Assembly: GCA_039888615.1 (NCBI GenBank)
Contig: JBDQQS010000033.1
DNA: 25,085 nt
Origin: Flavimaribacter sp039888615
GTDB lineage: Bacteria; Pseudomonadota; Alphaproteobacteria; Rhizobiales; Rhizobiaceae
Strand: one strand, 5' to 3'
Shown: positions 1 to 8,293 of the stretch, piece by piece
How positions within the stretch are numbered: position 1 is the stretch's first letter
Layout of the letters: each line of letters starts with the position of its first letter
The notes under the pieces: generated by a model
Told to the model about the DNA's origin: nothing
Databases searched by the model: none
The model's input: only the letters and a program-made list of their open reading frames with translations
Program-made: the position numbers and the translations under genes

Positions 1-498
1 GCAATGCTTGAGCTTCTGATTTTGACTGCTGGACGGTCGGGTGAGATCAGAGGGATGGCATGGACGGAGGTCAATTTGGAATCGGCGATCTGGACCATTC
101 CGGCAATCCGGATGAAAACGAGAGTGGAACACCGTGTTCCATTGACGCCGCGATGCAGCGAGATCATCTCGAAACAAATGTCCAGTCAATATGATGGAGT
201 TTTGGTCTTTCCATCGCGTAACGGAACGATGATTAGTGATATGACGCTGACAAAGCTGCTCCGAGACTGGAATGTTGAAAGTGACGTCTCCGGGCGCATA
301 GCGACCGCGCACGGTTTTCGGTCATCATTCCGGGATTGGGCTTCGGAAAACGGTTATCGACGAGAACTAGCCGAGCGGGCTCTTTCACATACAATTCCCA
401 ATGCCACCGAAGCAGCATACCACCGCAGCGATCTGCTGGATCAACGCCGAGACATGATGATGGCATGGGAAGCGCATGTATTGTCTTCGTTGAAATGA
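1..498 (+). CDS. Tyrosine-type site-specific integrase, C-terminal part (cut by window edge)
   Basis: This is the catalytic domain of a phage/island integrase of the tyrosine recombinase family (P4-like). The frame is open from the first base, so the N-terminal arm-binding and core-binding domains lie outside the window. Visible catalytic elements are the first Arg in the TAGRSGEIRG stretch, the HGFRSSFRDW box (His and second Arg), a late His in ALSHTIPN and the nucleophile Tyr in AAYHRSD. Such enzymes join att sites, usually at the 3' ends of tRNA genes. A tRNA-3'-end-like fragment lies 47 bp downstream, which fits an integrase at the edge of its element. The visible part looks intact. Family call is secure; the type of element is not known. 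Confidence 0.88.
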   Translation, partial: AMLELLILTAGRSGEIRGMAWTEVNLESAIWTIPAIRMKTRVEHRVPLTPRCSEIISKQMSSQYDGVLVFPSRNGTMISDMTLTKLLRDWNVESDVSGRIATAHGFRSSFRDWASENGYRRELAERALSHTIPNATEAAYHRSDLLDQRRDMMMAWEAHVLSSLK

Positions 499-544
499 AA
501 AAAATGCCAATCTGTTCTGGCGAACGCATCTGCCATAGTCGGTA

Positions 545-564
545 GGTTCAAATCCCTCGCACGC
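545..564 (+). other. Candidate attachment site: tRNA 3'-end remnant
   Basis: The 20 bases read like the T-loop plus the 3' half of the T-stem and the start of the acceptor stem of a tRNA (GGTTCAAATCCCTCG and following). The 5' side does not pair properly with the 3' side (GTAGG against CCCTC), and no D-arm or anticodon arm can be folded upstream, so this is not a whole tRNA gene. A crossover inside the T-loop leaves such a hybrid. Its position just after the integrase suggests an attR. No second copy was seen in the window. Confidence 0.4.
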
Positions 565-662
565 TTTAATCTCCAATTGCTTTTCCAGGCGTCAGCATGA
601 GCGATAAATATCTACATTCGGAATTTTGCTTGGTTTCCAGCACATCGGGTAGCCTTCGGCCG

Positions 663-2114
663 TCAGACGCTCATACAAAGATACTTGATCTCCAGGAAGT
701 CCTCGATGCCGTATTTCGAGCCTTCGCGGCCGAGACCCGAGGACTTGACGCCGCCGAAGGGCGCCTCGGCTGTCGAGACGAGGCCGGTGTTGATGCCGAC
801 CATGCCGCTTTCGATTTCCTCGGCCACCTTCCAGACGGTGGAGATGTCGCGCGCATAGAAGTAGGCGGCGAGGCCGAACTCGGTGTCGTTGGCGAGCGCG
901 ATGCCTTCATCGATCGTGTCGAACGAGATGATCGGCGCAACCGGTCCAAAGGTCTCTTCAGAGAGAACCTTCATCCCCTTAGCCACGCCCGTCAGCACCG
1001 TCGGCTGGAAGAAAGTACCGCCCAAGTCCGAGCGCTTACCGCCAACAATCACCCTGGCGCCCTTGCCGACTGCGTCCTTGACATGATCTTCGACCTTCTC
1101 GAGACCTGCCTCGTCAATCAGCGGACCGATCTGCACGCCGTCGTCCATGCCGTCTCCGACCTTGAGCTTGGCGGTGGCGGCAGCGAGCTTCTCGGCAAAC
1201 GCCGCGGCCACGCCACTCTGCACGAATATGCGGTTGGCGCATACGCAGGTCTGGCCCGAGTTGCGGTACTTGGCGATCATCGCACCTTCGACGGCGTTAT
1301 CAAGATCGGCATCGTTGAATACCAGAAACGGCGCATTGCCACCGAGTTCGAGGGACAGCTTCTTGATGTCGTGTGCGCACTGCTTCATCAGGATGCGGCC
1401 CACCTCGGTCGAGCCTGTGAAGGTGAGCTTACGCACCTTCGGATTCGAGCACATCTCGCCGCCAATGCCCTTGGAATCGGTGCCCGGGATCATCGAAAGG
1501 ACACCTTTGGGGATGCCGGCGCGTTCGCCGAGCACCGCCATGGCGATGGCTGACAGCGGGGTTTCCTTGGCGGGCCGGGCCACAAAAGTGCAACCCGACG
1601 CGAGCGCCGGGGCGACCTTGCGGGCGATCATGGCGTTGGGGAAGTTCCACGGCGTTATCGAGGCGACGACGCCGATCGGCTGCTTGATGACGACGATGCG
1701 CTTGTCCATCTGGTGACCAGGGATGACGTCGCCATAGACGCGGCGTCCTTCTTCGGCAAACCACTGGATGAACGACGCCCCATAAGCGATCTCGCCCTTG
1801 GCTTCCGCCAGGGGCTTGCCCATCTCGGCGGTCAGGATCTTGCCGAGGTCGTCCTGATTTTTCAACAACAGGTCGTTCCACTTCAGAAGGATCGCGCAAC
1901 GCTCCTTGGCGGTTCTCGACCGCCATTCCTTCTGCGCCTCAAAGGCAACATCGATTGCCTTCCTCGTGTCCTCGGCGGTCAGATCGGCGACATCGGCGAT
2001 CTTTTCTCCGGTTGCCGGATTTGTAACCGCGAAAGTCTTCGATCCCTCGACCCATTCCCCGGAGAGAAAACCGCGGGTTTCGAGCAGAGACGGATCGGAC
2101 AGGTTGAGTGTCAT
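663..2114 (-). CDS. gabD: NAD(P)-dependent succinate-semialdehyde dehydrogenase (GabD/BlcA type)
   Basis: This 483-residue aldehyde dehydrogenase oxidises succinate semialdehyde to succinate, feeding the TCA cycle. It has the usual GabD length. Visible sites are TPWNFPN (oxyanion Asn157), the general base Glu256 in LELGGN and the catalytic Cys290 in NSGQTC. The cofactor-binding Lys of the usual KPA box is Arg180 here (ARPAKETP), a conservative change. The start has an AAAGGA ribosome site 7 bases upstream. It is the last gene of the minus-strand operon, 26 bp after the iron alcohol dehydrogenase. That pairing, with a lactonase upstream, matches BlcA (AttK) of the Agrobacterium gamma-butyrolactone pathway. 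A relaxed specificity for other semialdehydes cannot be excluded. Confidence 0.93.
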   Translation of the reverse strand: MTLNLSDPSLLETRGFLSGEWVEGSKTFAVTNPATGEKIADVADLTAEDTRKAIDVAFEAQKEWRSRTAKERCAILLKWNDLLLKNQDDLGKILTAEMGKPLAEAKGEIAYGASFIQWFAEEGRRVYGDVIPGHQMDKRIVVIKQPIGVVASITPWNFPNAMIARKVAPALASGCTFVARPAKETPLSAIAMAVLGERAGIPKGVLSMIPGTDSKGIGGEMCSNPKVRKLTFTGSTEVGRILMKQCAHDIKKLSLELGGNAPFLVFNDADLDNAVEGAMIAKYRNSGQTCVCANRIFVQSGVAAAFAEKLAAATAKLKVGDGMDDGVQIGPLIDEAGLEKVEDHVKDAVGKGARVIVGGKRSDLGGTFFQPTVLTGVAKGMKVLSEETFGPVAPIISFDTIDEGIALANDTEFGLAAYFYARDISTVWKVAEEIESGMVGINTGLVSTAEAPFGGVKSSGLGREGSKYGIEDFLEIKYLCMSV

Positions 2115-2140
2115 GACTGGGTCCTTTCTTCAGCCGTCTG

Positions 2141-3298
2141 TCAGTAGGCGGCGCGGTAAATTGCCAATGCGTCGGCTTCGGTCAACGGGCGGGGATTGTT
2201 CACCAGAAGCCGGGTCTGGTTCATCGCGTCCGATGCAAGTCTGGGGAGGATATCCTCGGGAATGTTCATCGCCCTTAGATTTGGCTGAAGTCCGCAATCG
2301 CGGGATAAATCCGCTAGCCGGTCGCAGAAGGCTGCCGCGCGCTCCTGACCCTCGAATTTTGACAGATCGGGAAAGGCACAGGGTCCAAGTTCGGCATAGG
2401 GATGCGGTGATGTGACAACGTTGAAGCGCAGCACATGCGGAAGAACGAGCGCATTCGACAATCCATGCGGGATATGAAAGTGCCCGCCCAAAGGGTAGGC
2501 GAGCGCGTGAACGGCCGCCACCGGAGAATTGGCAAATGCCTGTCCGGCGAGCATGGAGCCGAGCAGCATGTCCGCCCGCGCTTCGGCGTCCGAACCCTCA
2601 TGGACCGCCTTGAGAATCGACCGGCCCATCAGCGTCAACGCCTGAGTGGCTAACATGCGCGAAAGAGGGTTGTTGTTGGCGTTCGCGGAGGCAAAAGCCT
2701 CAATGGCGTGCACCATGGCGTCGATGCCGGTCGCCGCCGTGACGTGAGCCGGCAGTCCGTAGGTGAGTTCGGGATCCAGAAGCGCGATATCGGGCAGGAT
2801 GACTGGCGAGACCACGCCCATTTTCTCGTTGGTTCCGGTCGTCACGATCGAGATTGGCGTGACTTCCGATCCGGTGCCGGATGTGGTCGGCACCAGGATG
2901 AGAGGCAGCCGCGGTCCTTTGGCGTTGCCGACACCGTAGACATCCTTCAGGTTTTCACTGCCGAACGCCAGTAGTGATACGAGCTTTGCGACATCCAGCG
3001 ATGACCCGCCACCCAGACCGATGACCCCGGCGATATCGGCCGCTTTGGCTCGCTCGACCGCCATCTGGATAACGGCTTCAGGAGGGTCGGCCTCAACATC
3101 CTTGAACAGTTCCACCGAGACGCCTGTAGAAGCGAGAATTTGCAGCGTCCGGTCTATGATGCCGGTCGACATCATGCCGGGGTCAGTTACCAGCATCACC
3201 CGCTCGCCAATTTGCGCCTTTACCAAGTCGCCGATCCTGTTGAGGGCGCCAACGCCGAACTGGATCGACTTCGAGGTGTTGAAAGTGAATGGGTTCAT
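2141..3298 (-). CDS. Iron-containing alcohol dehydrogenase, probable 4-hydroxybutyrate dehydrogenase (BlcB-like)
   Basis: A 385-residue group III (Fe-type) alcohol dehydrogenase. The NAD-binding GGGSSLD is at about residues 96-102, followed by PTTSGTGSEVT. Metal ligands are in the expected places: Asp193 and His197 (GIDAMVHAIE), His264 (VHALAYP) and His278 (IPHGLSNA). The start follows a GGGAGAAGG ribosome site. The gene ends 26 bp before the succinate-semialdehyde dehydrogenase, so the product of this enzyme is most simply succinate semialdehyde made from 4-hydroxybutyrate, as with BlcB (AttL). The family also includes 1,3-propanediol and lactaldehyde reductases, so the substrate is inferred from context rather than from the sequence. 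Confidence 0.88.
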   Translation of the reverse strand: MNPFTFNTSKSIQFGVGALNRIGDLVKAQIGERVMLVTDPGMMSTGIIDRTLQILASTGVSVELFKDVEADPPEAVIQMAVERAKAADIAGVIGLGGGSSLDVAKLVSLLAFGSENLKDVYGVGNAKGPRLPLILVPTTSGTGSEVTPISIVTTGTNEKMGVVSPVILPDIALLDPELTYGLPAHVTAATGIDAMVHAIEAFASANANNNPLSRMLATQALTLMGRSILKAVHEGSDAEARADMLLGSMLAGQAFANSPVAAVHALAYPLGGHFHIPHGLSNALVLPHVLRFNVVTSPHPYAELGPCAFPDLSKFEGQERAAAFCDRLADLSRDCGLQPNLRAMNIPEDILPRLASDAMNQTRLLVNNPRPLTEADALAIYRAAY

Positions 3299-3322
3299 AG
3301 CCTTCTCCCTTATTGCGGGCCG

Positions 3323-5272
3323 TCAGCCCCCGAAACTGAATGCGATCAAGACCGCCAGCGCAAAGCCGACAGCGCCCGTAAGGATGAGAGAGCGCAACCG
3401 CTCCTGCTCCACGGCGGACGTGTCCTTCTTCAGACGCAACGGTGGCTCGTAGGGTGGAACGGCGACATGGACGGGGCTCGCCATTTCCATCTTGTAGGAG
3501 AGAAACCAGATCAGCCCAAGACCTGAGACCCAGGCGGCGAGCGACCAGGCCCACAGCGAGGGCATGCCGAGAAGCCAGATCGGTCCGCTATCACCTGTCA
3601 CCACGAAGGCGGCATTGCCGAAGATCAATCCCGGACCAACGGCGAGGAAGAACCAGGCGAGCGTTACCGACCAAGCGGTGGACCGCAATCCCCGCGCCTT
3701 GTCCGACGTCGACAGCGGTCCGGAAAAGAGCTGGCGGATTTCACGGGCTTCTGACCCCAGCGCGTTGCGGTTGGTGATCGCGGAGATAATCAGGACAGCC
3801 GCCACGTTGGCGGCCATGCCCCACAGCGCCGAATGGATCGTCCAAGGCCAACGCCCCCACGGTAGTTCGAGCCCGAAGAAGGACAAAACCTGGTAGCCGA
3901 GCGGCTCGGTCAGCAGAACGCCGGCTATGCCGAATCCAACGCCTGTGGCGGCCGCCGGCCGGGTGATCCACGGCAGCCAGGTTACCCCGAGGAGCGGGGT
4001 CCAAAGTTGGAAGGCCATCGGTAATGCGAGTGCCGCGAGCGCCGACAGCGTCACAGGCGTCAGGTTCTCCATCAGCATGGCAAGCACAGCGAGAACCGCA
4101 ATCGCGATGCGGGTCAGAGTCACCGCGCCCTGCTTGCTCAACCGGGAATGAAAGTACGGCCGGTAAACATGTCGAATCAGCCCCTCACCCGCAACGAAAA
4201 GCGCCAGCCCGGCGAGGAGCTGCACGCCGGCCGCGACCCCGATGAAGATCCAGGCCGCGAACCATGGCGAACCGGTCTGCAGCGCTGAAAACAAACCGCC
4301 GAGCGCGAGGTCGCGATCGACGAGGCCGGCGGCCCCGGTGAGCGCAATGCAGAAGGCGATGATCGCACCGAAGAAGCCGGCCGTTACCCATGTCTGACCA
4401 GCCGCAATACCGTTGGGGCTGCGAGTGGAGAGGACAAGCTTGATAATAAGCGGGCTTGCCTGGAATCCCATCAAAGCGAAGGCGAAGCTGAGATTGGCGA
4501 GCGCTGTATTGGCGTTCGCCAACTCGCCGCCGCGGCCCAGGCCGGATGTGAATCGGATCACGCCATTGACCGTAAACAGCCCTGCCGACGGGTCACTCGC
4601 CGAAAGATCGAGGAGGCCCGCATTCAGTGCCGCAAAACCACCGCTCCAGATCAGCGCGAAACCGGAAAGCGCGACGATGCCGGCGAAGGCGAGAACCGTC
4701 TGGATCACGCCGAAAAGGCCGATCGCGCGCATGCCGCCGATCCCGGCGCCAGCAAACAAGATGAACCCAAGCACGACGCTTGCCGACAATCGGCTGACCG
4801 CGCCGCCGGTCATCAGTTCGATGAAACCGGCGACGGCCCGAATCTGCAAACCGGCGAAACCCAGCGCAAAGACAAGAGTCACGGCCACTGAAACGACGAC
4901 GAGGAACGCGCTGTGATAATAAACGCGGAAGATCTCCGCCTGCGACGAGACGCGCATCCTCTCGGCAATGAACCACAGCCGCTTGAAGAACAGGGTGCCG
5001 GGCAGCGCGAGCAATACGCCGCCGACGATCAGCACCGGCATCTGGAAACCTTGAGCGGCAATCTGCTGGCTGCCGCCGAGTACGAACCATCCGGTCATAC
5101 TGGCGCCTGCGATTACCAGAGCCGAGATCCACGGCGAGAGAGCATGCCCAGCGGAAAAGAAGCCGTCGCCGGATAACGAGGAGGTCGACGACACACGCAC
5201 CCAGTACAGCATTACCGCGATGTAGAAGAGCGCGAAGAGGGGGAGCCAAATGGATGAAGCCATACCTGTCAT
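3323..5272 (-). CDS. Sodium:solute symporter (SSS family)
   Basis: A 649-residue polytopic membrane protein with about 13-15 hydrophobic helices, resembling the sodium:solute symporter family (the SSS fold also seen at the N-terminus of some sensor kinases). No kinase or other signalling domain follows, so it is a stand-alone transporter. The frame stays open further upstream to 5509, but the extra residues are Arg/Pro-rich and overlap the preceding gene. The ATG at 5270-5272 overlaps the stop of that gene as ATGA, which fixes the start (the ATG at 5263 is an alternative). It is translationally coupled to the small membrane protein upstream. Likely cargo is a carboxylate or hydroxy acid such as 4-hydroxybutyrate, judged only from the neighbouring dehydrogenases. 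Confidence 0.82.
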   Translation of the reverse strand: MTGMASSIWLPLFALFYIAVMLYWVRVSSTSSLSGDGFFSAGHALSPWISALVIAGASMTGWFVLGGSQQIAAQGFQMPVLIVGGVLLALPGTLFFKRLWFIAERMRVSSQAEIFRVYYHSAFLVVVSVAVTLVFALGFAGLQIRAVAGFIELMTGGAVSRLSASVVLGFILFAGAGIGGMRAIGLFGVIQTVLAFAGIVALSGFALIWSGGFAALNAGLLDLSASDPSAGLFTVNGVIRFTSGLGRGGELANANTALANLSFAFALMGFQASPLIIKLVLSTRSPNGIAAGQTWVTAGFFGAIIAFCIALTGAAGLVDRDLALGGLFSALQTGSPWFAAWIFIGVAAGVQLLAGLALFVAGEGLIRHVYRPYFHSRLSKQGAVTLTRIAIAVLAVLAMLMENLTPVTLSALAALALPMAFQLWTPLLGVTWLPWITRPAAATGVGFGIAGVLLTEPLGYQVLSFFGLELPWGRWPWTIHSALWGMAANVAAVLIISAITNRNALGSEAREIRQLFSGPLSTSDKARGLRSTAWSVTLAWFFLAVGPGLIFGNAAFVVTGDSGPIWLLGMPSLWAWSLAAWVSGLGLIWFLSYKMEMASPVHVAVPPYEPPLRLKKDTSAVEQERLRSLILTGAVGFALAVLIAFSFGG

Positions 5273-5694
5273 GCCGCGGGCTTTCCGTCGTCCGCGTGGC
5301 GGACATGGAAGCGCGAGAAAGCGCCCCTCAGGCCGTAGCGAGTGGAAAGATAGGCCGGCAGACCAACAGCGAGCAGGGCAAAGAGCGTCAACCCGGACCA
5401 ATAGTCGGTCGACGACAGTCCGCCAACTGCCCAGCTGGCGATAAAGGCGAGCGCCAGTACTCCGAAAGTCGCTATTCCCAGTGCAGCTTCCCCGGGGCGG
5501 AAACCGCAATCGAACACGCCGTTGACTATGATATGGGCGACGAAACCAACTACAATCGTCAGTGTGCCCGCTAGCGATATCATGTAGGAATCACGCGAGA
5601 AGCCTTCGAGGATCAGAGCAAGCCCCCCAAACCCGAGCACGGCCCATATCGAGAAGACAAGCACATCGCGCTCGACCGTCGCTGACTTAGACAT
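5269..5694 (-). CDS. Small four-helix membrane protein, putative partner of the symporter
   Basis: A 141-residue protein with four hydrophobic stretches (about residues 12-28, 36-58, 69-91 and 98-115) and a basic C-terminal tail rich in Arg and His. I do not recognise a named family. A GGGGAG ribosome site precedes the ATG. Its stop overlaps the symporter start by 4 bp (ATGA), so the two are translationally coupled. Some SSS transporters have a small membrane subunit encoded immediately upstream, and a similar role is plausible here, but no motif proves it. Confidence 0.7.
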   Translation of the reverse strand: MSKSATVERDVLVFSIWAVLGFGGLALILEGFSRDSYMISLAGTLTIVVGFVAHIIVNGVFDCGFRPGEAALGIATFGVLALAFIASWAVGGLSSTDYWSGLTLFALLAVGLPAYLSTRYGLRGAFSRFHVRHADDGKPAA

Positions 5695-5752
5695 TCAACG
5701 CTCCCCGGTTGGAGACGGCGGGACCAGCTTGTGTCCCCTCGTCCGGTTAATG

Positions 5753-7459
5753 CTAGGCGGCTGGCGTCTTGCCCTTGCCGCCCGAAGATCCCTTCGAGGG
5801 TTTGGGGTCAGAGGCGTTCGGCTCGGAATAGACCACCTTGGAAAGATCCTGGAGCGTATGGGTGCGGTGGATATTATCCGCGCTCATCCCGATTTCGTCC
5901 AGAAGTTGATCGACGAAGGGAGCCTGCGAACGATACCGCAGCGCCGAGGATACGACCTGATCGGCGAGGTTGCCATCACGCGGCCCCGTAGCTTCGCCAT
6001 CCGAACCATCGGAGGGACCCGGCCCTGACGAGAACCCGCCGCCTGAAAAGCCTGGCATACCGTCGACATGCAGTATCTTGATGCCGTCGATCTTCTCCAT
6101 CGGCTTCACGCTCTCGCGGATGATAGCCGGCAGATTCTCGACCAGCGCCTTGTGCAGACCGCTGCGACGGCTGGCGTCCGAGCGCATGTTCTCGGCCTCG
6201 TTGAGCTTCTGCTTGCCCTCGGCCTCGACCTTGTAACGCTCTGCGAGTGCAGCGACGGCGATCCGGTCGGCGTCCGCGCGATCCTTTGCTGCTGCCTTTT
6301 CGGCCTCGGCGATGATTCGGGCACGCGCGCCTTCGGCCTCCGCCACCTTCTGTGCTTCCAAGAGTTCGATGACCTTTTGGCGATTCGCGATCTCCGTATC
6401 GCGCAGCGTCTGCACTTTCTCCTGCGCTTCGATCATCTTTGCACGGGCGGCTTCGGCGACCGCCTGGGCCTCGGAGCGTTCTTTCGACTTGCCAGCCAGT
6501 GCGATTTCGCGCACCTGCTCCTCGAGTTGCAGGGCCTCGCGGCGCTTGATGTCGATGCGCTCGATTTCCTGTTCCATCTCGATGCGGGCTCGTTCCACCG
6601 CTTCGCGTTCCTTCAACTTTATCGATTCAATTTCGCGTTCGCGCGCGGCGTTCTCGTTGGCAATCTCGGCCTTTCGCTGGGCGCGCTGGATGGAGACCTC
6701 CGCTTCGTGCGAAAGCTTTGCGTACTCCGTGTCGCGCTGGATTTCGAGCGAGCGCTTCTCGGCTTCAAGGTTCTTGGCGCGGACTGCGATCATTGTGTCC
6801 TTCTCAATGTCGTTACGCTTTTTCTTCCTGCTCTCGATCTGCTCGGTGAGGATCGTCAGGCCTTCAGCGTCGAAGGTGTTGGACGGGTTGAACAGCGAGA
6901 TGTCGGTCTGGTCGAGCGAAGTTAGCGAAACTGATTCCAATTCGAGCCCGTCAAGCGCCAGACTTTCGGCCACTTCCTTGCGAACTTCTTTGACGAAGTC
7001 TTGGCGATTCTCATGGATCTGCTCCAGCGTCATCTTCGCGGCAGCGCCACCCATGGCGTCCACAAACCGGCCCTGTATGAGATCCTTGAGCTGTTCGGCG
7101 TGCATGGTGCGATTGCCGAGCGAACGGGCAGCAGTCGCCACCGCATCGTCCTTGGGCTGTACGCGAACATAGAACTCCACGGTTAGCTCTACGCGCATGC
7201 GGTCCTTGGTGATCAGGGACTTTTCCCGCGCCCTCAGGATCTCCAACCGCAGGGTGTTCATGTTCACTTCGGTGATGTCATGCAGGATCGGCAACACGAA
7301 GGCGCCGCCCCCCATGACCACTTTCTCGCCCCCGAAACCGGTTCTTACGAAGGAGATGTCCTTCGTTGAGCGGCGATAGAGCCAGTGCAGCAGGTAGGCG
7401 CAGACGGCGATGACGATAGCCGCCAGGATGATGATTGCTATGAAATCTGCACCCTTCAT
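5753..7459 (-). CDS. Flotillin-like SPFH/band-7 protein (YqiK/FloT type)
   Basis: A 568-residue protein with one N-terminal membrane helix (about residues 6-28), then an SPFH/PHB domain (about 35-200) and a long charged coiled-coil region rich in Glu, Ala, Arg and Lys (about 205-440), including AEAE-type repeats. It ends in a Gly/Ser/Pro-rich, probably disordered tail. This order is that of bacterial flotillins, which form membrane microdomain scaffolds and affect the assembly and fluidity of membrane complexes. The start has an AAGGGA site 7 bases upstream. It sits between the opsin homologue and the symporter pair, which suggests it organises one or more of these membrane proteins. No NfeD partner gene lies alongside. 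Confidence 0.88.
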   Translation of the reverse strand: MKGADFIAIIILAAIVIAVCAYLLHWLYRRSTKDISFVRTGFGGEKVVMGGGAFVLPILHDITEVNMNTLRLEILRAREKSLITKDRMRVELTVEFYVRVQPKDDAVATAARSLGNRTMHAEQLKDLIQGRFVDAMGGAAAKMTLEQIHENRQDFVKEVRKEVAESLALDGLELESVSLTSLDQTDISLFNPSNTFDAEGLTILTEQIESRKKKRNDIEKDTMIAVRAKNLEAEKRSLEIQRDTEYAKLSHEAEVSIQRAQRKAEIANENAAREREIESIKLKEREAVERARIEMEQEIERIDIKRREALQLEEQVREIALAGKSKERSEAQAVAEAARAKMIEAQEKVQTLRDTEIANRQKVIELLEAQKVAEAEGARARIIAEAEKAAAKDRADADRIAVAALAERYKVEAEGKQKLNEAENMRSDASRRSGLHKALVENLPAIIRESVKPMEKIDGIKILHVDGMPGFSGGGFSSGPGPSDGSDGEATGPRDGNLADQVVSSALRYRSQAPFVDQLLDEIGMSADNIHRTHTLQDLSKVVYSEPNASDPKPSKGSSGGKGKTPAA

Positions 7460-7528
7460 TGGAATGTCCCTTCACTTCTGAATTTGGTGGTCCGGATTGC
7501 CAGTTGGCATGATAGGCTACGGAGTGCG

Positions 7529-8230
7529 TCAGACATGGCGCTCTCCTTCGCTGTTGAGCATCGCGGTAGCGAGCACCGCTACACCGAATGCCATCCGGTT
7601 GAGAAAATCGGCAATGTTGTAGGCGACCGACAGGGAGCCGTCGTCGACATAGCCGCCGAACGAGGTGATAAAGTTGCCGAGCGGGTAAATCGCCCATCCC
7701 ACTGTGACGATCAGCCGGAGCCAGAAATAACCACGCTGCACCGACTCGTTGTGTGAGCCGCGCACGGCTTCATCCATCCTGCCGAAGAAGAGTTCGCCGA
7801 GGATGTATAGCCAGAAGACCAGCCCTATCAGAAAAGCGAGCGTGGCGTGCATGAAGCCCGCTTCGCCCAGATAGCGTACAAAGACCATCAGGATTGAGAC
7901 TACAACCAGCCGCCAGAACAATCCCATGCCAAGCTTGCCGAAGAGGCTTGCGAAGAAGAAGAGCGCCAGTACTTGGAGGGGCATCGAGACCGCCCAGCCG
8001 ACATAGTGGTAGACGACCGGTACGGAACTGTTCGCTGCCCAGGCCTCGCGTGCCTCGTAAACGGCGCCGACGCCCACAAGAGCAGCCAACGCACAGAGTG
8101 CGACCGGCAGTTTCCAGCCGGTCTTGACCCAGCCTGTTCCGAGAAGCAGAAACACACTGGTTGCGGCGAGCCCCAGTAGAGCCGTCGAATAACTAGCCGC
8201 CGTCAGGTCCGCTGTTTCGAACACTGCCAT
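7529..8230 (-). CDS. Microbial-rhodopsin homologue lacking the retinal lysine and pump residues
   Basis: A 233-residue seven-helix membrane protein that aligns by eye with proteorhodopsin along most of its length. Shared landmarks include the helix D/E region (YLGEAGFM), GWAIYP in helix F and YNIADF in helix G. In helix G the counter-ion Asp is kept (Asp208), but the Schiff-base Lys position is Arg212, codon at 7595-7597. In helix C the usual RYxDW is HYVGW: the Arg is His75 and the proton acceptor Asp is Gly78. The Thr of the DTE triad is Ser82, the donor Glu is Ala89, and the spectral-tuning site is Gln86. Covalent retinal binding and normal pumping are therefore not possible. The frame is open to 8275, but the ATG at 8230 has a strong GGGAGGA site 7 bases upstream and is preferred. 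It lies in the operon between the ABC permeases and flotillin. Confidence 0.88.
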   Translation of the reverse strand: MAVFETADLTAASYSTALLGLAATSVFLLLGTGWVKTGWKLPVALCALAALVGVGAVYEAREAWAANSSVPVVYHYVGWAVSMPLQVLALFFFASLFGKLGMGLFWRLVVVSILMVFVRYLGEAGFMHATLAFLIGLVFWLYILGELFFGRMDEAVRGSHNESVQRGYFWLRLIVTVGWAIYPLGNFITSFGGYVDDGSLSVAYNIADFLNRMAFGVAVLATAMLNSEGERHV

Positions 8231-8293
8231 ATCATGTCCTCCCGCCGTCGAATTTGAACCTGAGATACCCAACACTGTTCATGTCTGACCTTT

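Noticed and set aside
597..1553. Long plus-strand open frame of 318 codons
   Set aside because: It lies opposite the dehydrogenase gene, has no recognisable domain and owes its length to high GC; the minus-strand gene has all catalytic motifs.
4593..5306. Minus-strand frame of 237 codons overlapping the symporter
   Set aside because: Arg-rich and without domain similarity; the symporter frame in the same region has clear membrane helices.
5273..5509. Longer N-terminus for the symporter
   Set aside because: The extra 79 residues are Arg/Pro/Cys-rich and overlap the small membrane protein gene; the ATGA overlap gives a much better start.
6068..7172. Two overlapping plus-strand open frames of about 285 codons
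   Set aside because: They are complements of the flotillin coiled-coil region; their Ser/Arg/Leu-rich composition is what antisense reading of such repeats gives.
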